From positions 286,501-350,500 of the forward strand of contig CAJQUW010002197.1 of NCBI GenBank assembly GCA_907163375.1: DNA of 64,000 nt, in the 5' to 3' direction. Under the pieces are notes generated by a model that saw nothing but the letters and a program-made list of their open reading frames with translations, did no database searches and was not told the DNA's origin. This document shows positions 1-12,412 of this stretch, piece after piece; positions within the stretch are counted from its first letter, which is position 1, and each line of letters begins with the position of its first letter. The translations under genes and the position numbers were made by a program. Source of the DNA: Prostheceraeus crozeri. Lineage: Eukaryota; Platyhelminthes; Polycladida; Euryleptidae.

Positions 1-194
1 CAAGGCTATAGATAAGGAACATGGAGTAACAGTGTGAAATGCAATGCGTAAAACGTAGATGTTACCGCTATGTAAAACTAAGTATAGACTTCCCATGATC
101 AGCTTGATGATAGACACCTAAGTTGCAAACTCGAGACTCGAAATATGTCCAGCAGTAAAGAAAAGGAAAGAGAGAGCGTTATACATACAGGCGT

Positions 195-295
195 ACTAAT
201 ATCCAGAGTTGGAAGTGGGTCAACCAAACTTGACCCATGACACACCTGATCCACCACATCTTTGACCCACTTGACCCACCTGACCCACATGCTGC
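195..295. repeat. GACCCA-rich repeat, left copy
   Basis: A stretch dense in GACCCA hexamers (TTGACCCACTTGACCCACC and relatives) begins after a TAATATC-CAGAGTTGG edge with one inverted TGGGTC unit. A second copy at 3065-3195 is in opposite orientation and shares the edge GAGTTGGA(A/G)GTGGGTC. Each copy carries the hexamer in both orientations, so it can fold on itself. This looks like a dispersed fold-back or minisatellite-type repeat rather than coding DNA. The open minus frame across it is a by-product of the repeat. Confidence 0.6.
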
Positions 296-1313
296 AAGGG
301 TGAATGATGTCAATGCAATTTCCTCTTCTGATATCATCTTTAGTTTCATTTTCATTCAAGATTCTAGGTCTATCTAGGTCTATCTAGGCCTCGTAGTATC
401 AAAATTGTTGTTAAGATTTGTTATGAAGATTCAAGTGTATCAGATCACTTGTCACACGATAAACAGACATGTAACCTCATCAAAATTATCTTATAAGCAA
501 GTTCATGCACCACAAATGCCTAAGGTTCCGTTTCTTGTTATAATTCTTGACTATCCTTTTTTAGTGCTACATATATAACTCGTAGAGAGATGATTTGTTA
601 GGTTGTCGAGGGCCCTACATACTAAATTTCAAATTTTACATTTCTTAATCAAATGAAGTCAAAAAATAAGATTGCAGTAGGCCTAAATCATTTATTCATG
701 CATTTTTTATGCTAGATACTACATGTGCGAAAATTATCCCAGAAAAATCGTCTACCTAATATTTTGTTGCTTCTCATGGCAATCGATTCAAATTTCATTT
801 ACTTCCGCTAATGTCAGATTTTAGTAGAAAGTTGTATATTTGATGTAATAATGACATTCATTGAAAAGCAAATGGAGTAAGCACTAAGCATGCGTAACGC
901 GTGAATAGAAAATTGCACGAGGGCAAGGTTATAATTCATGAATTTGCTTACAATGTACATATTGATGAACTGATATATTTGAGTGCAGCTACATGTACGA
1001 GTGCGTTGTGATAGCAATCACTAGCGACATCATGTAAATATTCCTATTTTTATTGATACCAGATCAAATATCAAAACGAAACTTTTCATCGATTCGAAGT
1101 GTCAAAAAATATCTCCTCACAGAGCTCCAGCCGTAATAAATCTGTGTGAAAGGGATAAGTCTATATCAATGACCGTCGTATGAATTATCTTATTTCAGAT
1201 TATCATGTATCTAATGAGCAATGAGATGCATGGAACATGTATGATGCGAAAGTATATTGAGCGGCTAAATACTTTGGATATGAAGCATGCATGTTGATAA
1301 TACTTCGATTTAA
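296..1313. other. Intergenic, nothing recognised
   Basis: AT-rich DNA with only short chance open frames. A small tandem (CTAGGTCTAT, about three units) sits at 361-390. No splice-flanked exon or element end was seen. Confidence 0.5.
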
Positions 1314-1315
1314 TA

Positions 1316-2524
1316 CAGGGTGTCTCAGAACTATGTAGGCAGTTAATGCTATTAACTTCTGAGTCAAATAATACAGATATTTATTTCAAGCTAACAGTAC
1401 GGAAAATTTTGTGCATGTTTCTCAACGTAAATGTTCAAAGTGGTGTCCATCGACAGCGATTAATTCATGACAATGAGAGGTCACAGAGCGACAGACTTTT
1501 GAGATGAGAACCATCAGAACGTTTCTTGCACTTAATGCGATTTTATCTCTCATTTCTTGCACATTGAGAGGACGTGGACTCTTGTAGACTTCTTTTTTTA
1601 AATAACCCCCAAAAAAGAAGTCTAATGGAGTTAGGTCAGGACTTCTTGGGGGATACTCAATGTCACCACGACGTCCAATCCATGAAGTGATGGCACTGCC
1701 AACTCAGGAATTGAGATAGCTTCGTACAATGCAGCCTGTTGAAAGTATGGCAGCTCCTCGTCATTCGGATACAATCTCCTAATTTCCGATATTACATGGG
1801 GAAAGGATGCCGGGCGGAGAAAGATGCCATACGGTAACACCAAGGAGCTTAACATCATGCTGTAAAATTTGATGAGGATTCTCTTCAGCCCAGTAGATAC
1901 TGTTGTGGTGATTGAGTCGACCATTCAATTTAAACGTGGCCTCATCAGACCATACGATCATGTTTCGAAAGTCTGGATCGGTTACTGTTTCACGCAAAAC
2001 CATTCACAAAAGTCGACCCGCCTATCAAAGTCATCTTCATTTAATTCATGCTTAAGTGTTGGGCGGTAAGGTCTGATGTTGCTTTCATGAAGGATTCGCT
2101 GAATTGTTGCTCTTGTGAGATTCAAGTCTAAAGCAGCTTGTCTGATTGATTTTCTTGAGTCATCACCGAATGCAGAGAAAACTAAATTGACAATGTCATT
2201 TGACCGCGCAGTTCTTGAACGACCTTTGGGAGGCTTCCAATTGTTCATGCGTTCTCCAACTTGTCACGTATTCGGGAGATTGTGTCTCGACGTGGATATT
2301 CAGAGTCATAAGTGCCTTTCCATTGTCTCTGGACTTCACAGATATTCTCGTATTTAAAATATCACTTTAAATCTTGATTACTTTCTTCAAATGCAAGCCG
2401 AAATCACTTGACATGACTATTGTTTATCGGAATATGAAGGATAACCGTACTTTGCAGTCATTGATGGTTTTTAAACTACCTGCATAGATGTTTTATGCTG
2501 CCTTCATAGTTCTGAGACACCCTG
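1316..2524 (-). mobile_element. Mariner-type (IS630/Tc1/mariner) DNA transposon, 1.2 kb
   Basis: The element is bounded by 27-bp terminal inverted repeats (1316-1342 and 2498-2524) that start CAGGGTGTCTCAGAACTATG and differ at one position. A TA dinucleotide flanks each end (1314-1315 and 2525-2526), the target duplication of this superfamily. The inside encodes a transposase on the minus strand that fills the whole element. The total of 1,209 bp is usual for a full mariner, so the copy is full length although its gene is broken. The well-kept ends suggest a moderately young insertion. Confidence 0.93.
1420..2365 (-). pseudogene. Mariner/DUF4817-like transposase, broken
   Basis: Read on the minus strand, an N-terminal helix-turn-helix region (2248-1982) contains RQAALDLNLTRATIQRILHE, typical of mariner DNA-binding domains, and ends with a conserved RVDFCEWF. 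The catalytic region follows in another frame (2003-1779) with IVWSDEATFKLNG, where the D is the first catalytic aspartate, then YWAEENPHQ and VTVWHLSP. A third frame (1924-1631) holds the remains of YFQQ and of the proline-rich PPRSPDLTPLDF-like block, the latter visible near 1640-1665. The protein is thus complete in domain order but spread over three frames with at least two frameshifts. It resembles the DUF4817-bearing transposases common in invertebrates. It cannot encode an active enzyme as it stands. Confidence 0.85.
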
Positions 2525-3064
2525 TATAATGAGATATTTTGATCAATTACATATTTCAAAAATATTTTGGCTCTGATCAATCTTTACCAGAGATTTACCA
2601 TTCTAATCTCTACCAGAGGATATTTTCTACGAAAGACTAACAAAATCAAACAATACGAAGGTCAGCTGGCATTGCCAGAAAATTTTCAAGATGAATAAAA
2701 CCTTTGAATATCAGACTTCTTCAGTAGCTGCATCTCTGAAATGAAGGTCTCACATCATTGGGTATCGTCAGACATAGCGACAGAGAATCGAGCATACACA
2801 ATAGTACTCAAACAACTTCTCTCCACCAACCAACATCTCTCAGTAGACTGCAGCAATTGTTTTCCAGCCTTTAATTTGTGTGAATTCCGCACGTCCCCTT
2901 TCGAAACTGTATGATGCGTGTGGAAATCAGTAGTGGTGCATATTTTGACTGTGTGCATCCATCACCCCTTTCAGTGACACTGACTTAATCATTTTTCATG
3001 AATGATAAGAATACGAAAAATGAAGTTTACTGTATTTGAGATTGTCAAATCTATCATGGGTCAA
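2525..3064. other. Intergenic, nothing recognised
   Basis: Short open frames only. No repeat border or splice-supported exon was seen between the mariner and the second GACCCA repeat. Confidence 0.45.
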
Positions 3065-3195
3065 ACTGGTTGGAAGACCACGACCCACCTGACCCACCAA
3101 TTTTTCGGGAAAACATGACCCACGACCCACGTGACCCATGCGATTTTGTGACCCACTTCAACCACGACCCACCTCCAACTCTGCTAATATCTAAT
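3065..3195. repeat. GACCCA-rich repeat, right copy (inverted relative to 195-295)
   Basis: Contains about ten GACCCA/GACCCAC units, several as GACCCACCTGACCCACC or GACCCACGTGACCCATG, and ends CCTCCAACTCTGCTAATATC, the inverse of the edge at 195-215. The pair flanks 2.8 kb containing the mariner. They could be the ends of one larger decayed element or two independent copies of one repeat; the units are too degenerate to decide by eye. Confidence 0.6.
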
Positions 3196-3762
3196 GAATT
3201 TTTGAAGCGATTATTATACAATATCGGGCTGTTATTAGACGTCAGAAAAATCGCGGAATTTGCATTTCGATTTGAAGATCTCATACCAGGTTTCAATGCG
3301 ACAACGTATATTGTGTGCGATAGCCAGATCTACTTATTGTTATAGTTTATGTCTGCATGTGAAAAGATGACTTATTATAAGTAATTCATGGACATTAAGG
3401 CACATGTCTATATGATGTCATTAGTTGTATTGTACAGTGCATCGTTCAAAATACTCGTCAAAGAATATAGAACAACGCTTAGTATTGTTCAGCCTACGCC
3501 AGCCTAAGCATCATCGGTAAATGAATTAAGCTTGCTGATCCCGGGATCAGAAAAAGTCGGGATTTTGATAACCTTAGTATACAGGTAATTAGACTTACTG
3601 TTTCGCCTAATCCTTTTCCGGTGTGATCACATGCGAACCCAAGATGAGTGCTTGATTTGCAAAAATCAGCAGGTGTTATTTCCAAGAAAAATGTTGAATA
3701 TTGCAAAGACATAATGAAAGTTTGGCACGAGTTAATAGACCGGGTATATTAACTGGCACTAA
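3196..3762. other. Intergenic, nothing recognised
   Basis: No coding or repeat signal beyond a local ATCCCGGGAT palindrome near 3540. Confidence 0.4.
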
Positions 3763-3815
3763 TTTCCACTTAATATACCCGGGTACATTAAGTGGAGGGG
3801 TATATTAAGTGGAAA
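3763..3815. repeat. Perfect 18-bp inverted repeat
   Basis: TTTCCACTTAATATACCC (3763-3780) is exactly complementary to 3798-3815, with a 17-bp spacer that itself contains a variant of the arm (TACATTAAGTGGA). A further direct copy of the core, GGGTATATTAA, lies at 3742-3752. It could be a small hairpin element or the decayed tip of a MITE. Confidence 0.7.
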
Positions 3816-4737
3816 ACTCCGGTACCAGGGGACACCAGCTTTTTAAATGCTCGTATCAACAAAAGCGCTCGCGTGCACACTAAAGAATACATTTCCCTCT
3901 ACATATATACTGGTATATCCACACACAGTTCACGATATCCATTACACAGTCAAAGATTTTGGTGTCTCTCCAAACTCTTGCACTCCTGTTACTGTTTTTC
4001 CACAAGCACTTTGTTAATACCCTACAGTTTTTGTAAACTACATGAGATATTATAAAAACCATGAGACGCTATTCAATAGAATTTTGAACACTAATCATAA
4101 TATACGATTTGTCACCAGCTGTCTTGAAATCATCTTCACATTTATCTGTCACATAGAGTCGCACTTGACTAATGACTTGCCGCGTCAAGTCATTTTTCTG
4201 TATTGCACTATGATTCATAACAGAATCTTATCAAAAAGAGTTGCAGGTTTTGCAATTATGACCTGATTCTAGCTTAGTATTACCTGTCTCAACCTGCAAT
4301 GCCGCATAGTAGGTTTACATCATGTTATTGATATTGGTTAACAACAATTCAATTTTTAGCTGTCATCGTTGTGAATAATACATCAAGGCTTCCATCAACA
4401 AGTCTACATGTACATCATGCTTGTTAGGTACTCACTACTTACATCGGATGTCAATTAGGGTTTTGAGAAGCATTGTGTCTTTAAAAAGGAGTTTGAAAAC
4501 ATGCTTTAGAAGGCGGTTTAAAAATGATGAGAGCATGGTTTTACAATCATGTAAACACAACACATCCTAGAACTCATGCTTAAAAGCACCGTTTTAAAAC
4601 CATCCTTGAAACAAGGATTTTACATGTAGCAATGTATAAAAGTTATAAATAGAGTTGCGACTCGATCGAAACTTCGAGTAGAAATGTCCTTAAAATATAC
4701 TACTTGCCTCTTTCTACATGGGCTAAAAAATGTTCCT
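3816..4737. other. Intergenic, nothing recognised
   Basis: Only short frames without domain similarity. Around 4480-4620 there are loosely repeated TTTAAAA and CATG(C/G)TT words without clear element ends. Confidence 0.4.
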
Positions 4738-4924
4738 TGTTTATACTCGGAAGCACATTAGGTCCAGAGCCTTTGTGCCAGGTGGCTGAGTTATCTCACT
4801 CTCAATCTCTCTGTGCTGAGTGCTTAAGAAGAGTTCAAAGGGTACCGATTTTATAAGTCTTAGGTTTGACCTGACCAAGGTCTCCCGGAAGCACAGTGAA
4901 CACTCTACCACAAGGCCACATCCG
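4738..4924 (-). mobile_element. tRNA-derived SINE, copy 1
   Basis: Read on the minus strand, a tRNA-like head (GGCCTTGTGGTAGAGTGTTC, then CCGGGAGACCTTGGTC) is followed by a body with AAACCTAAGACTTATAAAA, CACTCAGCACAG and AGTGAGATAACTCAGCCACC. It ends in a tail reading CTAATGTGCTTCCGAGTATA. The same head and body occur at 11333-11555, 39528-39740 and 43112-43322. Part of the B-box segment is missing, so this copy is damaged. Confidence 0.85.
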
Positions 4925-5088
4925 GAGAGCAAGGAAGTGAGCCGCTACGATTTCGGTTCCCTGTCGTCTACATTAAGCAGAAACACAGCACAGAGGCCCA
5001 ACCAAGGACTCCTAGATGTATGGCATCTGGACAGAAACTAAAATTTCCTCGTGCCATTGCAGGCTGAAATGATCGAAATTAGGCCTAG

Positions 5089-5150
5089 ATTTAAACCAAG
5101 GTCTCCCGGACGCAGGGCGAGGACTCTACCGCAAGGCCATTTCGCCGGTC
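5089..5150 (-). mobile_element. tRNA-derived SINE head, copy 2 (truncated)
   Basis: Only the tRNA-related part remains. On the minus strand it reads ACCGGCGAAATGGCCTTGCG, then GTAGAGTCC and CCGGGAGACCTTGGTTTAAA. It matches the head of the family at 39528 without the 3' body. Confidence 0.75.
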
Positions 5151-5263
5151 ACCCCCTGGTTGTGTACTCTTCATAACATGGATGACTTCTATTTCCAATT
5201 CATATTAAATCCCACCATTACAGTCAGCACTATTTCCTTTACAGTACCTTACTCGGTTTCACT

Positions 5264-5325
5264 TCAGATTTGAACCCCTCATCCCTGATCGCTGGTCCAT
5301 TTCATGAACCACTGAGCCATCAGAC
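5264..5325 (-). mobile_element. Second tRNA-like SINE head (different family)
   Basis: The minus strand reads TGATGGCTCAGTGGTTCATG (A-box-like) and 25 bases further on GGGGTTCAAATCTGA (B-box-like), in the order and spacing of a pol III type 2 promoter. It differs from the other SINE family here. A real tRNA is unlikely because no acceptor stem pairs around it. Confidence 0.5.
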
Positions 5326-6237
5326 CTTTGCAGGATTTGTTTGTCTTCATAAGGATGCACTCACATTTGCAATTAACAATATCTACGAAACGCCTTTTAA
5401 AACGTTGAACCTTTTCCTCTACACTGACACCTAATCAATACACTTTTGAATTGTCATCAGTAAATATACACGCAGTAATTCAGGGAAGATTACAGATAAA
5501 CCTGGATGAATCTTCCTCTACTTTATGATTACAAATTTGATCCAGTTGCATTATTTAATGACGTAATAACAGTTTTTTGATGCTAAATGAGTAACTCTTC
5601 CAATCACACTCTCATTCATCACTACGCTGAATTTGGTGAATTGAGGCAACTATTTTTACATTCTAATCATGTGTCAGTAACTTAACGGGTTTGTGACGTT
5701 TCTAATTATTGAAATTTTTTATGCAACGATGTTAATGATGTGTGAAATAAACTGTCATTAATAGTCTGAGTCCCTGATGCCATTACTTATGCATCCTCGG
5801 GTAATGACCTGAAATAATGCTCATCTGCGACTCTTGACAAAATACTCAAGTGTGTATTCTACTCAATGAAATCTGTACTGCAGGCTTTGCGTGAGACTTT
5901 GAAATATATCCTATTATCACATAAACAAGTTAAATTGAATGCAATGTGAAATGGTAGATCAGTAATAGCGTTTCAGCTGCAAATGTGGATGAATCAATCA
6001 TCAAATTTGGTCATTTTCGACATTAAATAACTTAATCGTGAGTGCCACTTTCTTAACAGTTCAGCTCAATGGTGGAAATTTTGAAAGTGGGCGAAAGGAC
6101 ATTTCAAATAGTTGAATTACGTCAGGTTGACTGGAGAAATAGCATTCTATTCCACACAAATTGCCATAAAATCCTTCAGACTGCCCTTTTATCAAGTTGT
6201 AAGCAGGTCATTGTATCCATCCATCCACGTATCCATA
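5326..6237. other. Intergenic, nothing recognised
   Basis: AT-rich, short frames only, no repeat borders seen. Confidence 0.4.
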
Positions 6238-6239
6238 TA

Positions 6240-7074
6240 CAGGGTGTTCGCGATCTTCCTGCGGATTTTCACGTGTTGTTATTTTGACAAAAAGTACTAA
6301 GTTTTCAGGTTCTAGGTAGCATAAGTCGCATTCCTCTGATTACTTTTATTTCAAAATTGACAGAAAGGTATTCCATATGTTCTCCCATCACAGCGTTTTC
6401 AAAGATGCAGCACTTGGTAAAGGAGTAATAAGCAAAAGTAGTATCACATGTGTTTATGTTGTCCATCAGAAAGGTTGATCTTTGTTTTGATTCGTCTTGA
6501 GCTTTCGTGCTACTTGGGCTTTTGAGCTACTTGGTGCTTTGGTGTTTTATAGAAATAATGTTTGCACCAGGCGGAGGCCCCACTAGCCAAAATTATAACA
6601 TTGACAAATTTCAGCTTCATAGAGGCCAGGGAATAGGCTTACTCCGACCAATCTAAAGATTCAATTTTGAATTGAACTCTCGTACATCAAGAGCGGTCCC
6701 ACGCCCCCGCGTTACTACCGAGTTCGATTTTGTCACTGTGTCATAAGTGGAACGTCTTTATTCAACAAGATGTCCTCGTTGAATTTGGCATTGACTGCTA
6801 CTCCATCATTCGAAAAAAAGCTCCATCGCAAATTAACAAACTGACCCAGAAAAATATCTAAAGGGACTACATGGCCTTCTCGTCAATCTAAATAGGGTTT
6901 GTGCAAACATGCAGGAAACAGTTGTGTCGGTGGACATTCCCATTAAGACAGAATGTTGCCTCATAACTGAATCTGGTATTAAATGTCGAATTAGGATCCT
7001 GTACGTAAATCAATCAATTATCAATTGCCATAATGGTAGTGACAAAAATCAGCAGGAAGATCGCGAACACCCTG
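6240..7074. mobile_element. Non-autonomous Tc1/mariner-like element, 835 bp
   Basis: Terminal inverted repeats of 23 identical bases beginning CAGGGTGTTCGCGATCTTCC (6240-6262 and 7052-7074) are flanked by TA on both sides (6238-6239 and 7075-7076). No helix-turn-helix, catalytic DE or QQD block could be found in any frame. The element is therefore probably an internally deleted or strongly decayed derivative moved by another transposase. The end motif CAGGGTGT is shared with the mariner at 1316, so the two may belong to related lineages. Confidence 0.88.
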
Positions 7075-7076
7075 TA

Positions 7077-10000
7077 TATAATTTCAGTCGGAACAAAAAC
7101 ATGGCTAACTGATTTCCAATGATGTCAATAGCCAAGGAATTTTCCGAGAGCAGCGAAAGACTGTACTTTTGAGTTATCTCCCCCACGTTTTCTAAAATTC
7201 GTAAAATTGAACCAATTGTCACCAAATTTTAGACTATACATATAAGGACATTTTCTTCCCACATACAAAGAATTGTGCAAATCGAATGTGTACTATCGGA
7301 GTTATTCCGGAGAAGATAACGCAGTGATGTCAACAGCTTGATCTGACTTCGTCTGACCTGGTAAAATTTTATGACCAAGACTACACTTAACTGAACTGAA
7401 GTAGATTTGTTTGGGTAGTAAACGTGGGATTTGAAATTGCAGTCAATGAGACGAAGACAGAGAGGGAGAGAACAATTGCACATACTGTACGAGTAATATT
7501 CGTTTAATATGTCGACCAGACGCAGTCAGATCAAGTTGCTGGTATCACTACACTTCAAGTTGTCATCTATAATTCGTGCAGTACAGGTCCGATTCAGGCA
7601 ATTCTTTGTTTGTTGATAGAAAGGTCCTGAACTGCGTTTGCCCGTAAGTCTTGTGACGCTTGATTCAATTGTATGGATATTCAAACAAATTTGAAAGCTT
7701 GGGGGGAGATAGCCCAACATTACCCAAACGACTTCCAAACTGATTACCTAATTACATTTTATCTAACGCCGAGATACATTTTAGCCCAAAACTTTCTCTG
7801 TGATAGTTAGCGAAGGGAGAGTGTTATTTAGTAAAGAAAGAGCAGCAACTATTTTGTCAGAATTGATGATTGCCGTGCGTCTGCAGTACACAGCTGGCTT
7901 TTAATAGTCCTCGCCCTCGAATAGTGCCTCATCTGCAGCAGTGCTGACAAATGATAATTCGACCAGCACTCCTTTGCAACAAACGACTTACCCACACCGA
8001 AGCCCTACATGACATTCACCGTTGAACGATGTTAAATGCTTCTCCTTTTCAAGCAACAGGTGGTTTACAATTTCAGACCGAAAGCACTAGGCCTGAAACG
8101 AATAACTCGTCTTAACTACAATTTATATAATTTAGCCACAAGTCGAATAAAACCCAAGAACGGAGAAACTGGTCCGCTGACTGAATTATGGAATGGTGCC
8201 CGCCCTTAATCTGGTGTCCTGGAGCGAAAGTGTGACCACTCTCCGATTGTTGATTGGGGCCGTGGGGGGACTCTTTCCTCAAGTCAGCGGTGTTTGATGA
8301 AAATAGTACGAATCTTAGCTCGAGAGTCTGCTTTTAGACACTGAAAATAAAAGACTTCGAGTTAGTCAGCTGATTGTTGTTTTTTATGTAATATGAGCAG
8401 TAACATATGAGTGCATATTAGGAAAATTAGAGTATGTAGGCAGTCTTCTTGCCAAAAAGGACTTGGCGTATGACAAGATCATGTGATTGGGAAAAAATCG
8501 AAACTTCAAGGAGTCCTGGCGCTAGAGTTTGATGGATAAATGCGGTAAGGGGAAGGGGAATGAATTCACTGTCATATCGCTTTTAGATTCCAATGCATAC
8601 ATGCAGAAGCTAACATTTATTTCTTACTCAATTATTTCATGTTTGAGACCATGTTCAGCATCACCAAAAGAACAGTATCAAGCCATCTACAAAAATACCG
8701 TATTGAGATCAATATTATAACTGTCATTTATTAGTTTGCATGGCAATGAATATGTGGATTACTCGAACAGAAATGATGCAAATGAATTTATTTCCACAGT
8801 AGACGGTAAAGTACTGATGATTCTATTCGGTCACATTTATTTGCATTCTTTGCATGATTATGTTGAAGTGATGGGAAAATGTCCCAATCCTTTCAAGTAT
8901 TAATACTTTCCAAAGATGGGGAACATTAAATCCAGTCTTAGGCTATTTTCCCCACTTCCCCCTACAAATACAATCCAAGCTATCACCACAACAGTTGATC
9001 AGACATCATTGATAGAAGATAGAGTAATCATCGAACGAAAAATAATATTTGGCGTGAATTCTCAATATATTTAACTTCTCTCTCTGCCTCCCTTAGGTCT
9101 GTATATGTGCCATCGCAAATTCCTTTTCCCAATTTCGTAAACAGGCGTTCACAATCACATTCCGAGGGTTCACCGAATGCGTAAAGCATGAAAGTCTATT
9201 AAATGTGAGACACAGGCTTGGGTAAATATCCACATGTAATGGATTCAGAGAAATGCGTTCAAAAATTGTATTTTGTTTATTTTGGCAGGTAGGCGACTGA
9301 CTTTTACTCATGTGTTTTTTAGTTTATTAGTCAATTATATGACGAAAGAAATATTGAACAAGTTCTTATTTCCAATTATAGAGAATTTAATGAGACGAAC
9401 AAAGTTTGTGGATTTCGTCTTCTAATGAACTTCCTATTATAATGCATATTTGGTGTGAGTGTTTAGAGCGATAGAATCTGTTGTCGATCACGTCACGAAC
9501 ATTTTACTTTTTAAATGAAACACGAACTTCAACTTCAAAGTATAAGCAGATCTAAAATCTACGCATTACGCACGCTTTTGTCTTAATCATGAACAGTCAC
9601 TGACACTCTTTAATTGCACATTCATTCAATAATATTGATTGCCTCAGCGTAATACGCAATTGTTGAATATTGTATTTTGGTGTGAAATAAAATGATCCTC
9701 GTAAGATGTTCTTGATGAAACTCATAGGGAATGCTTTTTAATATGTTTCAAATTTTGAACAGAAACGTTCAAATCAGCATCTAAAACATGTTTTTGCTAA
9801 CATTTTATCCGGAAAATCAATAGCCTCTGTCTCAATTGACTGAGACAGACCTAAATCCGTCCAAGTCTATCCATGACTTTCTAGATAAGTGAATGGGAAT
9901 GCTAGGAAAACAGACAAGAAACATTATCGTTGCTGATTTTAACATGCAACATAGTCAACTCACAAATGGCATTATGTGATCATTACGAACGTTCTACGAG

Positions 10001-11332
10001 TACTTCACACATAAAACATCAAAACAATGTTTGAGGTTGTCGGTTCATTTAATAGATGGTTCAATTACATATAACCGTTGCACAATGCTGAGAAAGGAAA
10101 CGAGAACATTTCAAAAGCCATGTTGATTTGCTGAACCTTAGTGAACAGTGCATCAGATGAAATTGCTAATCCGCGATCGCAAAAGCGCTTCTTCCAGGTT
10201 TGTTACCATCCCAACATGCTGGTGTGGCGCAGGTTTGACATTATTATGGGGTCAAAGTGTTTTTTTAATTAAATGCAATTTTTTAATTCAGATGGACCTA
10301 CTTACCTTGAGATGGACCGACACATTAGCCACAAATAATCGCTAAAATTCTTTAACCGATTTGACTTTTTTGGTTTTGCCATCATCTGTCTGTAATGCGT
10401 GAAAATAGTGGACCCATGCATTGTTTTCTTGGTTTTTTCTTTCCAGTATACGTAAACGCAATTTTGGGAAACTCATCTGCAGCCTCAAATAGCATACGGA
10501 TAGCAATTTCATCATTACATCTAGGATCATGACGATAGAATCTAATGACCTAAGCTTCGAATAATCATTCTTCTCGTAGGAGCTCGATGCAACTAATTTG
10601 TCATGTAACGGAACTTCTCATTCGAATATCGCAATGTCTGATTGAAATGCTGGTGCTAGAGCCTTAGCGTACATCACTAAAGTTCCACTTTCTGGATTTC
10701 AATGAGAGATTGGTGTGACGCTGTACTTGTATGTCCGTCTGGCTGCTACTAGGGATTGCAGTCCCGAGATCCCGGTGTTCATCAAGTAGATTTCAACTTT
10801 CTTTGCGAGGGAAGTTGAACAGATTTTCGAGTGCTTCTCATTATTGTTCATTGAATAACTAACTAAATATCCTGCTTATACTTTAGAAGTGAAGATTTTC
10901 AGGGAGAGTTGATTTCATGGTCTTCATAGGCTATCTTAATCATAAGTGCTAATGAATCTGCAGGAATGCGTTCAGACCATAGAGAGATCCGACACTCAAT
11001 AACAGGAATTATGATGAAGGATTAGAACGGACATGCACATTGAAAGCAATTTTAAAATTTTCAAAATGCCGAAATACCTTAGAAGATATTGAACATTTCT
11101 TGGACAATTGGGGAACCATCAGCTGATGGGTCCCCCACCCCTTTACCATTAAGTCATGAAGCTTCAATGCCTAATAACAAGAAGGCACCAAAATTTACCA
11201 TAGTTAATGAACGTTAGATGGTATTTTTGAGCTTGTCCTAATGATGTCATGCATCTGACAATTGAAGCAAAAGACTAAAATGGAAAAAAAGAGTTAAACA
11301 ATAAGTTTTAAATAATACAAGTAAAGCATGAA
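7077..11332. other. Intergenic, nothing confidently recognised
   Basis: Short frames without domain similarity. A strong pyrimidine tract plus AG (TCTCTCTCTGCCTCCCTTAG) ends at about 9097 and could be a plus-strand splice acceptor, but no conserved peptide follows. A block with TAGGGATTGCAGTCCCGAGA near 10750 resembles a transposon tip but has no partner here. Confidence 0.4.
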
Positions 11333-11555
11333 CTTTGTTTGTCCTCGGAAGCACATAAGGCGAGCGCCTTCCACTTTGCAGATCTTTTTAACTTATCCGA
11401 CTGTCAATCTTTGGTTTTGAGTGTTTGCCAAGAATGCAGAGTGTTGACATGCAGGTACAAGAATTCAGATGTCTTGAGTTTGGAGCGATCAATGTTTGAG
11501 CCAAGGTCTCCAGGACGCAAAGAAAGCATTCCACCAGAAGACCACAGGGTCGGTG
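11333..11555 (-). mobile_element. tRNA-derived SINE, copy 3
   Basis: The minus strand shows the diverged tRNA-like head (GGTGGAATGCTTTCTTTGCG, TCCTGGAGACCTTGGCTCAA) and the family body and tail ending GCGCTCGCCTTATGTGCTTC. It is older than the copy at 43112, judging by its many substitutions. Confidence 0.8.
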
Positions 11556-12412
11556 TAAAACTACATGTGCGAATATCATAATATGCATTCATGTTATATT
11601 ATAATGCAGCATCTATCTAATGTAAATACGTTTCATAATGATGTTCAATAATGATGAAATCATGGTGGAGTTGTATGCTGTGAGTCTTCGTTCTAATAAA
11701 TTACTTGAGATATTCCTTCTTGTGAGTGTCGATGAATCTAATACGAGAATGTACATGAATCAATATTATTTTTAAAGGAATAGAAATTGAATTTCCTCAC
11801 TAGAATCGGCAATGAACTTCATTATCATCAGAATTGGATGGTAATTGTTCGACCTTGGTGTTGTGATTTCAGTTTGTACCTTTTTTCATGTTTAAATTTC
11901 GTTCAAGTTATTGATTGACTTCATTTCAGTTTCTTCCAGGTTAGCTCTGAGACGCAAATATGAGACTACGCACGTTTAGTTTGAACTCTCACATGTTGCA
12001 GAACAACGAGTATTAGCTGGCTACCCTGTAATTCACCCGGGCTATTTTGAACTCCGAAACCCTGTAGGGGTCTTGTTCCCCCCCCCCTGATTTTTTTGTT
12101 AACATGATTCTATCATTCCAAAATTACTGCACAACACAATTGGCGCTTTCTTGTTTCAATAGAATCAGCTCTAACTAACTCGGTTATTTTGTTTCTATAA
12201 ATGTCTGATGTAGTATAAATATTTTAGTATCAGAATTTTAATTCCACATTTTCAAAAAAAATGATGTCTTGATTGAATTTCTGTTGGATGACTTTGATAA
12301 GTGATTCCTTGTGATCCGCTATCACATGAAAGCGTCTTACGACCATATTGCGAATGTGTCTGACTGCATTGGGATAATATAATAGCGCTGAATGCAATAC
12401 AAATAGAGATTT
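11556..12412. other. Intergenic, nothing recognised
   Basis: A short C homopolymer (about 11 C) lies near 12080. Nothing else stands out. Confidence 0.4.
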
